From Oegoconia quadripuncta (taxonomy: Eukaryota; Arthropoda; Insecta; Lepidoptera; Autostichidae): a stretch of DNA of 64,000 bases. The translations under genes were made by a program, and so were the position numbers. The DNA is taken from assembly GCA_949316235.1 (NCBI GenBank), contig OX438748.1:32854836-32918835 (forward strand), given 5' to 3'. Positions 44,139 to 55,500 of the stretch are shown here, one piece after another; position 1 is the stretch's first letter; the number at the start of each line of letters is the position of its first letter. Under the pieces are notes generated by a model that was given only the letters and a program-made list of their open reading frames with translations, made no database searches and was not told the DNA's origin.

Positions 44139-45631
44139 AGTAAGGATACACTTTTAACTTCCTAAAATTTTAAAGGTCATGATTTTTTACACAGAGTACC
44201 TGTCAGCGATAGAAGAAAAATGTTTTCCAACAAATCGGCAGCTTCCTTTAGCTATATTATAGGTATTTAATAATAAAACATAGACTATATGATTAAAATT
44301 ATCACTGTGAATTTCATTGAGTTTTAAAATATATTTAGAACGTAACTATTTTCAAAAAACTCGATGAATATAAGTTCCTTATATTTATGAAAAATTTCAC
44401 CCAGGGCAAATAACAAACTCAATAAACATTTTTTTAGGACATATAAAGTGGCCATTGATAAATTTTTTAGAACATTCTTTTAGGAGACCTTAGCAGCTTC
44501 TACAACGCAACTTCACAGTGGTAAGTTTAATTTAATGTTGTAGGTTTTATAACTGAAAACTATACTATACGTGAAGCAAGCTACAGAATGATTAGAAAAC
44601 ATTTTTATTGTATTATTGATTGCTTCTCTATTCTTATACAAAAATTAGGAACTTTAAGATTGTATTAAGTAAAACCACAAAAATTGCGTGTTTTTATTGG
44701 CTATCTATGATATCGTGTGTTTAAAAGCTAAGAACGGCTTCACCGATTTTGATCCAAAACATGAATGAATCCAAATCAGAATTTCCTCTCGTTTATTTAT
44801 TTATTCACGCTAAATGTTTTTAAAGGGCGCGGGGGTGGGGAGGGGGCGGTCGTAGACTTAAAAAAAGCTGTTTAAGTATCTTCTAATATTTTAAACGACC
44901 TGTCCAAAGGTACCCTTAAAATATTAGTCAAGATTTCATTTTGATTAATATGTATACTCATGCCAAATTACAGCTTTCTACACATCGGTCGTTTTTCGTC
45001 GGAGATTAAAAACATTAACATAGATTGGACAATCTTAATTGTTGAAAGTTGTTCAAATAGTCGGCACGCGCCGTGAGTGAGTGGAACGTTCCACTAAGCG
45101 GTTAAGCCACATGCTACAAATAATCACAAAGTCACAGAGATATGATATCGCTACTATTTTGGTCGAGAAATGCAGCCTATCTTTGTTTGACAGCATAACT
45201 TAAGGAGATTACGATGATTTGATTATCTCTTTGTCTACTTAATCTATGCTAGGCAGATTGTTAAATTCGCCATTCAAAAAATTATCGAGGATTGAATTGC
45301 CCAGTGGCTTACTCAGGAGCTACGGGGGCCAATCGCGCTAAGTTTGAACGATAATACCAAAGTTAAACCATAACCAAAAACGTTACGTTAAGCGCATTTC
45401 GTATCGCGCTAATCATTTAAACGGAAGTTAAACTAGTTTTTTTTTTTTAAATACTAGTGGTTAATTCTAAATATTTTGGGTTTGATTTTACTTCGGTAGC
45501 GTCAACGATATAATCGTTCACAAAAAATAGCGCGATACCATTTTTTTACTTCAGCTAAACTAAAGCTAAACCAAAACCAAAAACGTGCCGTTCGAACGGT
45601 AAAACCTTTGTAAAATAGCACGATTGGATAA
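44139..45631. other. Intergenic DNA
   Basis: No gene. A G-quadruplex-like motif lies at 44,825-44,846, and a repeat shared with 30,430-30,520 at 45,320-45,400. Confidence 0.45.
44825..44846 (+). other. G-quadruplex motif
   Basis: Four G runs (3, 5, 4 and 5) separated by CGC, T and A, in otherwise AT-rich DNA. Fits the usual G4 pattern. Confidence 0.75.
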
Positions 45632-45755
45632 TCTACACAAATACATACTTCTTTTGTAAATAAACACACATATAAATGAAAAACATCCATAACTCGGGAC
45701 CACATGTCTGTATTTACATACAAACATATGGCGGGATTCGAACCCGTGACCAAAC
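45632..45755 (-). mobile_element. SINE family A, 5' part
   Basis: TAAATGAAAAACATCCATAA to GGGATTCGAACCCGTGACC. Confidence 0.8.
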
Positions 45756-45759
45756 TTCA

Positions 45760-46260
45760 AACTTCAAGCATTTATTTCAACGTAAGATGATATCATTTGG
45801 AAATGAAAGGGCTTTTTGCATTTGTCTGTTAAATCAAAATCAAAAATGTTTTTATTTCGTAAGTTATAAGAATAACAATTGAAATCGTCATCACATACAG
45901 TTATAGCTCATTCACTAGGCAGTCTTCAAACTTCAAGCATTTATTTCAACGTAAGATACATGATATCATTTGTTGAATGTCGATTTAAATCTACTGGAAA
46001 TAAAAAAAGTTTTTTTGCATTTATCTGTCAGTCGGTATGTCCAAACTACCACCGCTTCGCAAAGGGAATTCATCTCTATGGACAGCAAGTTTATTTTTAT
46101 ATCTTGTATTAACATTGTGTATTTCACAATGTTTCCTAAACAAATGCAGATTCTTTCTTACGAAATTAAGTTTTCGTAAATATATTGCGATGCCGTCAGT
46201 ATGTCCAAGCTACTATCGTAAAGGGAAATCATCTGTAGTAAAAGAAGCGGCTCAAGAAAC
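45760..46260 (-). mobile_element. Two tandem LINE 3' ends
   Basis: CAAACTTCAAGCATTTATTT with AACGTAAGAT occurs at about 45,765 and 45,925 (160 bp apart). The second runs on into CCAAACTACCACCGCTTCGC, like a LINE 3' region in minus orientation. Confidence 0.5.
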
Positions 46261-46326
46261 CCACAGCTAGACCTTTTGATATAGGAGTCAGAGTTTCAAA
46301 CCACTACACCAAGAGGTTGTCAAGAT

Positions 46327-46660
46327 GCAGGTTGCAAGAAGATGCAGGTTGCTTACAACCCATCGCTATGGAAATCTATGGACAGGTCTATATTCTGCAG
46401 TGCGCGACCTGTAGTTGATATAGGTATCTGTCGCATTTAGCCCATGAGCTAAATGTCGATGTCACTGGTGACCCGAGAGCTGGTTGTTTCCTCGCTCAAC
46501 GCTCAAGTATCTGCATCCAACGAGGAAACGCTGCCAGCCATTTTTTATATTTAAATTCCATCTATTTATTTGTTATTGTTTTCATTTAGATTAAGGATAT
46601 TCTCAAGGTATAAGGTTATAAACGCGTATACAGTGTCCCATAAATGAGAGATAAGATGTA
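46327..46660 (+). mobile_element. LINE 3' ends (two families)
   Basis: 46,327-46,440 is the GAT-tailed type. 46,455-46,570 is the family at 335-590 (GTCACTGGTGACCCGAGAGC). Confidence 0.55.
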
Positions 46661-47071
46661 TTGGGTCTTTACCTATGAAATTGGGGATTTTTTTCTTTAA
46701 TCATATTTACCAACTCATACGATTCTATAGCTATTTCCAAATTAGATTTTTTTTATTTGGAAAATGGAATATATTTTCAAGATTTTACATGAAATATTTT
46801 TTAATGTCTGGGCTAAATCACATAATAAAAAAAAATTGAATAGAGCTCTTTTCAGGTGCTTCCCCTTAGATTCGATGAAACTTTTACAAAGTGGTTACTT
46901 TTAAAAATTAACAGTCTATAACTTAATGTTATCTGATAATACACACAAAGTATATAAATAGCAAAACTTGGATTTGCTATTCCCAAAAAAAATACAAAAA
47001 TATTTATATGGAGAAAACAATCTTAATGAAATTCTTCATACAAAACGCCAATTTCATAGGCAAGGTCCTAA
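46661..47071. mobile_element. Mariner-like MITE, 411 bp
   Basis: TTGGGTCTTTACCTATGAAA ... TTTCATAGGCAAGGTCCTAA, flanked by TA on both sides (46,659-46,660 and 47,072-47,073). Non-coding. Confidence 0.85.
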
Positions 47072-47719
47072 TATTAACTTTGCCCATGAGCTTGAAAACC
47101 CCTTGTTCTGTTGTTGCCCCTTATCTAAAATTCTACCATATACTATACACAAGCAAGTGTTAATTATGGCAGAAAGAATGCCTGAATACAACAATGGACC
47201 TTTTATTTGTGTCACCTCGCGTAGATAATGGTTGCTTACATACCTCTGATCCCTGCTACTCTACAAATCAAATATCTGTGTATCAAATACTTACAATAGT
47301 TCTGTGTATGAATGAGTTTTATTTGTCCAAAACACTAAATCATGGTAATAATAATAATAATCTTTATTGTTTCACACACAAGGTAAAAATATTTATTAAA
47401 CAACAGCATTATTACAAAATGCAGGCCCAAATATACTATTTCACGTGTGAGAGACTGACATATGAACTAGGAAAATAAACCTGTTTTTCAGATTGCCAGG
47501 CTCTCCTCTTAGGTGACGCAGGCAGTAACAATGTTATTATATTGATACATAACAATATAGCAAATATAATTAAGAAGTGGAAACAGTTTAACATAGTACA
47601 GAAAAGAATAGACGAGAAAAAGAAATGAAAATGTGTGAGTGAGTTTAGTATGTATGTGTGTATGATTAACAGTGGTGGTAGTGGTAATCCAGTATTGTAC
47701 ATAAAATTACCTCCTTCTT
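47072..47719. other. Intergenic DNA
   Basis: (TAA)n at 47,346. No gene recognised. Confidence 0.4.
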
Positions 47720-48054
47720 CTTTAATTTAAGAGATATGCTTATATCGGTGGAGTAATACCACGTCTCTGCTTTCCGCCATCGATTTAACCTCTTGGTACG
47801 ATACGACAAAAATTACCTACAATAGCAAATTTTGACGAAACATTCCAAGGCTCAGGTGGGTTGCAGCCGAAGCCTGCAACTTCTAGTATTCTGCCCTAAC
47901 CTTTTCCAAATTATATACATCATCATCAGCCCGTAAACAAACAACTGCAGGGATATAGGCCTTCCCTCGTATAATGAGGGAGTATGCACCATAGTCCACC
48001 ACGTAATGACCTGTCCTTCCGAAGAACGAGGCCATCATCTTTAATTATATTTTT
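47720..48054 (-). mobile_element. LINE 3' scrap and SINE D scrap
   Basis: 47,725-47,800 matches the RTE-like LINE end. 47,930-48,030 (ATAGGCCTTCCCTCGTATAA) is a SINE D body. Confidence 0.5.
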
Positions 48055-48232
48055 TAGTTAATAGCATTGTTGTGTTCCGATTGTCAGAGATAAGATAGCC
48101 AGTCCCCCAAATTTGTTGGGGTTTCCGGGTACTGACCCGGAAGCTACTGAGCTTCCACCTTCGACCTCATCTTCACTTAACATCAGGTGTGTTGAGGTCC
48201 AGTACCAACCCGTGATGCATAAAAAAAAACAT
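48055..48232 (+). mobile_element. SINE family B, 3' part with local inversion
   Basis: Standard to GGTTTCCGGGT, then ACTGACCCGGAAGC (reversed copy of the same words) before the tail resumes. Confidence 0.75.
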
Positions 48233-48449
48233 CAATTGTGAAATTCCTTAAATTTCAAAACCATACTGCTTTGTTTATTTTTTTTTAATTTCCAAAACGA
48301 AAACGAATAGCGAATGCGACTGCACTACGCGGATAACCAACTCCTTTATTTATTTATTTTTTTTTTAAATTTTCATTACAGATAACTCCATTGAACAGAA
48401 AATCTACATCAACAACCACCCATCCTCCATTATGTGAGCAAACCAAAAT
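48233..48449. other. Intergenic DNA
   Basis: Nothing recognised. Confidence 0.4.
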
Positions 48450-48975
48450 GCTGCTCAACCTGTGCAAATCATGCCAGTAGTAAGTATTACCTCTGTAGAT
48501 TCTCGCGTACTCGACATTTTACTGTCGATAAGCAGTCTATCACTTTCACATTTATTTGATAGTCTAATGAGGTTTGTCACTGGGCTCAAAAAAAAAATAA
48601 ACTTCCTATGCCAATTGGAAGCTTTTGAGATGTGGTGCTGGAAGAGAATGGAACGTATCAGCTGGACAGAGAAGAAAACGAACGAAGAGGTTTTAAATAT
48701 AGTAAAAGAAAAAAGGAAATTGTTAATTGAGAATAGAAGAGAGAAAATGCTGGGACACCTTATACGACACGATGATTTCATCGCAACCATAATAGAAGGA
48801 AGAATAGAGGGGAAAAGAAAAAGAGGAAGACCGAGAATAAGCTACATGGAGCAGATAAAAGAGAAGTTTAACGTCGTGTCGTATCAGGAGGTCAAGAGGA
48901 AGGCGGAGAGCAGAGAGATATGGAAAAATCTACACCGACAAGAGCATGGCTCTTAAATCAGATGATGATGCCAAA
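48450..48975 (+). mobile_element. RTE-like LINE 3' fragment with intact C-terminal frame
   Basis: About 120 codons from FEMWCWKRMERISWT through NEEVLNIVKEKRKLL, MLGHLIRHDDF and GKRKRGRPRISYMEQIK to the stop at 48,956, then CAGATGATGATG as tail. This is the C-terminal tail of an endonuclease/reverse transcriptase LINE. The N-terminal part of the open frame (before about 48,600) shows no homology I can see. 5'-truncated. Confidence 0.8.
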
Positions 48976-49508
48976 ACATTCTATTTCACTTACGTAATAT
49001 ACCCTATTTTTTTCCTTACGGTAAAATAATTCATCCGGTAGAAGGCTATGGTATTATATAGTGAGTGATTTTCAAAAATGCGAAGTTTCGATAGTAGTAA
49101 GACCCCAAGAGACTAACTCATCTATGTGATATTTTATTAGTACAACTACATAAACCGTCTCAAACTCATTCATTTATTATGGTTTTTCATTTATGCAAGA
49201 CCTATAATGTGTAAGGACATCAATATGGATATTTACCATGGTATATATTTTTACACGTAACGTGAAATAATTTATCTAAATAATCTTTTATCTCTGTATT
49301 ACTACACAAGGTAAAGAACTGTAATAAACAATGAATCACAAAGGTCTCCACCTCATTTACAAATTTCTTGTCTTTCTAAAAAATTCCCAACTCGGTCTTG
49401 ATAAGGAACATTTACCTGTCAAGATACGCGCCATTGCGAAAACTTGACACTCACCGTTGAATATTTGTGTGAGATGCATGTACAAAGTTGGAAACAGTGT
49501 TTAGTATC
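48976..49508. other. Upstream region of the 419-aa gene
   Basis: AT-rich, apparently unique. Would contain the promoter if the initiator at 49,507 is real. Confidence 0.35.
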
Positions 49509-49511
49509 AGT
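49507..49511 (+). promoter_or_regulatory. Candidate initiator (TCAGT) and first exon start
   Basis: TCAGT matches the arthropod initiator. About 80 nt downstream is a strong donor (GAG/GTAAGT at 49,588), so 49,509-49,587 could be a 5'UTR exon of the gene starting at 55,406. No TATA box is seen about 30 nt upstream. Positional inference only. Confidence 0.35.
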
Positions 49512-52500
49512 GAAGTTTTAGTCACTTCGTGTCCAGTTCATATTGTTTTAAACTGTATTGAAAGGTTGTTATCACTAATAGTTAGAGGTAAGTGTGCCTA
49601 TTCTATCACTTCTCTTTAATTGGTTGGAAGTTGTATTTACAACCATTCAATACTGGTCATCACTGGTAGCTTATTTAAGCTACCAGTGATGACCAGTATT
49701 GAATGGTGGTCACATACCATCGACCTCATAAAAAAGCTCAAGGTCACGCATAGAGCAATGGAGAGGGCGATGCTCAGTGTTGCACTACAAGATCGAATCA
49801 ATGAAGAAACCTTTGGAAGAACGAAAGTCATCGATAGAGCCCAGGGGGTTATTAAGTGTCGTTCTTTTGAGCTGATACTCATTTATGGGTTTGGGTTATT
49901 GGAGTTCAATTTCAAAAAAAACTGAATGACTGACTGATGAACTGACGGATCCTTTTTTTTTTGACACATTGATTTCCAGATTTCAACTCAGTCGCACCGT
50001 TATTTTAATCATTTTTTTTACATCTCAATAGTTCATTTTTTTAAGGCCCCTTCGATCCTCTGTACGACCTGTTTCATGCAATAAATAAGTAGGTGTGGTG
50101 ATCCGTGTTCTGTTTTGACCCTGGCCAGAGCTGCCTTCTGTACATATGCACCTCGTTACTCGATCCAGTTGGACATATGTGGGTTGGGAAGGTCACAAGT
50201 TGAATGGAGACCACACACCGATAAGCGCAGTGTAGACGCCCACCCACAAGGTCGCTGGATGCTGGCCGCTTCCAACCGGTTGCTCTGGAAGTTCTATGGG
50301 GGAGACATTTGTTCAATAGTAGACGTCCTGTCGATGATATGTTAATGATTTACCAATTACTTAGCTTTTTTTTTACGCGGGGAAATTAGTTTTGCATACC
50401 GCTCGCCTGGGGGAAGGCGAGACGGTTATGTAGGATTCCCCTCCCTACCGGGTCCTACCTACTACTAACTACTAACCCGGGTACTACAGAGACCTAATTA
50501 CCTACCTACCGGTAGGTACTTATTGTTTATGACGCCTTCAGTTCGTTATTCTGTTCTTGCAATTAATTGATAAGTTTATCTGTGTCTCCAGCGTTTTGCG
50601 CTGTTGTGATGACAATGTTTTCATCCAACTCGCGCAAGGGCTATATTTTTGTGTCATACGCATCTCCCAAGCTTTGCTCCACTTGTCCCTGTGTCCAACC
50701 AACCAAGTGTTTCTACACTTGGGTTTCACTTTTTAAGAAGTGAAATATGGGGATATCTAAATGTGGGGTGGATTATCATGAGACAGTGATAGTCTGCCCC
50801 AAATATGCGCCATTAGCGTTAGCCATGCTTGACGTGCAAATTGGAGGTCGTAGGTTTACGCACCACTGAATGAAATCTATCACAAACCTAGATAATTACC
50901 ATTAGATCTATACTAAATATGACATGATGATGACGATCATGTAGTCGGACTGTGGAAGACACTGACTTCCCAGTAATATAGGTACGTTGTAGTCACTAGT
51001 ATTCTATCTTTAAATCCCGTTTGAACGCACATTGTCATAGGCTCTGTCAATAACCATTGTTATAATAAAAACACTTCCTGTAATATTTATTTTCTTATCT
51101 TTTTATTCACAAATAGTGTACCTACATTGTTCCTTTTCTTTATTGTTAATATCCCATGGCGGGTTTCCTGTAAGATATATCTCGCACCTTTAATAAAAAA
51201 AAGAAATAACTCAAAATTTAACTTTTGTGGGAAAGCGCAATCAAAGTTTTGACACCTCGGCACAGTACACTCAATAATTATTTTCTATAAATACAAAAAG
51301 GTCAGGCCAATTAGAAAGTTTGGATGGAATAGTATGATTAATAAGCTATTAGATTGATGCAAAAAAAATTGTCATTTGTGATTAGAAGTTATTTAAATTG
51401 ATTATTTTTAAAAAAGTTCGTACTTATTTCACTTTATGTTTAAATATTAATTTATATAACTAAAGTCCGCATGGCGTAACTATAAATATAGCAGTATTAT
51501 TTTAAAATAATTATCAAGTTAATAAAATTTTGAGATTTATTACTGTCTCAATGTAAGAGATATAATAATATTCAGTGGATCATTTGTAATTGTGTCAATA
51601 TCCATAATAATACGACGATAAATACTTTTCTTTTTGATAATAAAACATCTTATTTATTTAAACCTTGTTTATTTTTGGCCTTCTTTATCTTGAAATATTT
51701 TAATATGAAGATAATCGTAATTATAACAAATTTCGAATGATATAAACTTAACTTAATCTACTTCGATCAGTCGGTATTTCAGTCTTTTCAATTCGAGACA
51801 TAACCCAATAAAGTGAAAAATCGGCGCCAAAACACAGGATGTAAACTTAAACGCATTAAATGCTGTAAGGGATGTTTCAAAGCATCAAACTGAACAACTT
51901 TCACAGACAAGCTAACACCGAAACCTCAAAAAAAATCGTCTCATACAACATCGGTCATCGTATTGTGTTACGGTTACGGGGAAAGCTTTTTTTTTTTGGG
52001 AATTCAATGTTGGCTCCGTAGTTATAGTTGTTTAGTATGATGGTCAGAAGCCCCCTCTAAATATGTACGTACTTAAGTACGTATTTAAGTTTACACCCTG
52101 CAAAGCGATATTCAAATCAACTTACACCCGGATACTCAATCGTTTCTTAATTTTTACTTTCCGTAAATTTAAGAAGCGATTGAGTATTTGGGATGGATTA
52201 CTTACCTAAATATAAAAAATTAACAATAAATAATCATCATTGGCTCATAGCATAACATAAAAACTTTGTTAAAGCTTAATAAAATAAACTTAAAAAAAAT
52301 CGCAACTAAAAATAAGTTCAGACTTCACAATAATTCTTATTAATTTTGGCCAAAATCAACTGTTATAAACTAAATTAAATGTTAATTAATAACAAAAGTA
52401 CAATTTAAATTATAGAATTATAAAAATCGGCGTAATAAGAAGGAATCAATGCTTTTCAGAGAAGCTCCTTCAAATCCTTTTTCTTATTTACACTCAATTC

Positions 52501-55500
52501 TTGTTTTTCTGTATATGCTGCTTTCAGTGTTATTTCGTTTGTGGGCTTCATCTTCTTTCTTTTGTTTCTTACGTCTACTTCTTTGTAACTCTCTTCTTTG
52601 TATGATGCTTTATAAAAAAAGCTTGTAGCTTTCTCTTTCGTCATTTTTAAAACTTTTATTTCATTCCAATTAACGTTTTGTCCGTCTGTATTTGTCGTGA
52701 AATTATATCCCCATTCCTCTTGTAATATTTTTAAATCATAAAATGATTCAAAAGTCAACTCGTGTACGGATAAAGCTGGTTTACTTCTTTTAGCATTCTT
52801 AATTAAAGCTATATATTGGTCAGGAGTGTATATTGGGCCCGATTTTAAGTTTCTTTTAACTTCTTTCTTAATGAGACTGTGTACACTATAGGCTTCATTT
52901 TGCGTATGGCCCCTGATTAAAAATTTGTGTGTGATGCTTTTTATGTTTAAAGTTTGCAAAGCGAATAAATATAGGGAGGTTATATATTTATTTTTATTTT
53001 GCCCGCAACAATTATCGGAGTAGAACATAACTTCCTTAACATCATCATCTTGTATGCTTAAAGCTTTCAGATATTCCCATAAGCATGAGCCGATTTCTAC
53101 GGCACCCGTTTTGCATCACATTCTGACCAAAAATAGCAATGCACGTTTTCGTACGCCACTTTTGATTCTTTTTGTGTTAATTCTGTTATAGTTAAATTGT
53201 AGCAATTCAGTTTGGATTTATAGTAAAATGATGAAGTATCACCCTTTGGGCATTGAATCACTGCTTCTAAATCATACACAGCTACTCTGACATTTTTGTT
53301 TACTTTGCTGCGATCATTAAGCTTTTCAGTCCTGCTACAATTTTTCTCTTCCATGTGTGTCTGATATTTTTCTTCCAGATCTGATTTTTGGTTACTATTA
53401 GTTGTCTCTTCTGCCTTGAAAGACGCATGCTTGATTCCTAAAAAATTATTATATAAAATCATTACTTAGATGTTTGGATATTGTAGCAATAATTAACAAA
53501 AAAGTGTTAATCTTTTCATAATTACTTACGTTCAATCTATCCTTATTCAGTAGTTGTGGAGGGGTATTTTCAATGATGTCATTATCGTCATCTGTTTCAT
53601 CAATAGTAATGTTATTGGAGTCATTGAACGTGCTAGTAGGAGGGTGCGACAAAGTGTTCGTTTGCTGTCTAGGTTGCGAGCTTTCAGACTCTCAGTCCAA
53701 ACTTGACGAAGAGCTAGACGAAGATGAGCCAGAAGATGAAACCGAGGATGATGAACTCGAAGAAGATTGCGGGGCACATCCCTCATTTTTGTTTGCTGGC
53801 TCCGTTGTAAAAAGTTGTGTAGTATTGTCTTCATTGTCGCTCAAAATGTCGCTCTCGCAATAAGGTACCAGGCTTTCATTGCGTTGTACGTTCATTAGCT
53901 GAGATTTCTGTAATAATTAATACATATTAATTACACTGTTTATTATACGCGGGCATGATTATATTGTTTTAAACTATTCCAGTAATTTCTACTAACAGCT
54001 ATAGTTTCTTTATTTGTTTCTTCAAAACATCCTGTTGATTTCGACAATATATCAAACTCCGTGCTTGTTTTGACAGGACCAATATTTTCATTTTGTATCT
54101 GTAATAATAAAGAATAATTGTAGTCATTTTCCATTACTTTCTTATTTTTATAAATTGGCAGTGTCATGTCATGATAGATCTAACTATTTCAGTCATTTTT
54201 ACTAACAGCTATAGTTTCTCTATTTACTTCTTCATGGCATCCTGTTGATTGCGGTAATATTTCACAACCCGTGTTCATTGTGACTAGTTCGATATTTTCA
54301 TTTTGTATCTGAAATAATAGATAATACTTATTGTAAATTACTGAACAAAAACAACTTTAAGGATTATTCAAAATATAAACACTTACCTCGGCGTTTAGGC
54401 TGTTGTTGTGTAAATTCTCATTTATTGAATTATTACCCTGTATCAAACCAAATATTTTTCGCGACCTCCAAAACGACGACATTCTAATAAAAAAAGTAGA
54501 TAGGTAATTAACAAGAAACTAATTTGTCTATTCGACATTGAATGCGCTCGAGAATCGAGAGCAAGAATAAACATTACAATTTAATAATTACAATAAACAT
54601 TCACGCCACTTTAAATTTTTATTGTAAACTGAAATACTTCAAAGAAATGCAAATGGTGCTCAATGATATTAATAATAAATAGAAACAAACCATAAAACTA
54701 GATCCTGTTAATGAAATTATAGTATTATATCGAAACAATACTTATTCCACTCGAATGATTCGATAAAGTTTTAATAGTAAAGTGCATCAAGTTGACATAA
54801 TAATTAACACAATACAAAATAATTTCCAGAAAAACGAATTAAGGTTATATGTTACGGAATAAACTACAGGATTATTACTAATGAAGTGAAATAAGTCTAA
54901 AAGAATCCATTTTTTGAATAAACAACAGCAAATAAAATATTTACCTGTTAGTAAAACACAAAATTATTTCGCTTTACACCGTTTTCATTCACAAAAACAG
55001 AGGTCTCACTTAGAATACAGCCGGCGCATGACTGACTCGATCTCTTTACCGGTATCAACATGTCCATGCGCGTTAATAAGAAAGAGATGGAGTGTCATCT
55101 ATCACCGCCATTTTCGTCGTAATGACTCGGCTGTTGGACTGAACGTATGCACCTCGCTAAGCTATTCCACTTTTTGATTAAATCTCACAAAACGTCAATT
55201 TTGAGTTATTTCTTTTTATTATTAAAGGTGCGATCTGTTTACAAGAGTTGCGATAGTTCAAATGATCATCTGCGTGCTGAGTGGTCTGTAGATAAACAAA
55301 ATTGCCACGGAATAGTCTTATATTTTTCATGCCCTTTTTTACATAAACACATATATTCTTAACGCTATATCGTTTTGTTAATTTCTTTACAGCTGTCTGG
55401 AGACGATGTACTGGAAATGCTGCGAGGAGAAGTTTTGCTTCGATAAGAAAATCGCAACTTACAAGTGAGTATAAAATTAGTTTCATTGCAACTGTAACAT

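Noticed and set aside
48455..48790. 111-codon minus-strand frame
   Set aside because: Antisense to the LINE RT tail.
53573..53863. Acidic 96-codon plus-strand frame
   Set aside because: Reverse reading of the poly-Ser coding exon of the DUF7869 locus.
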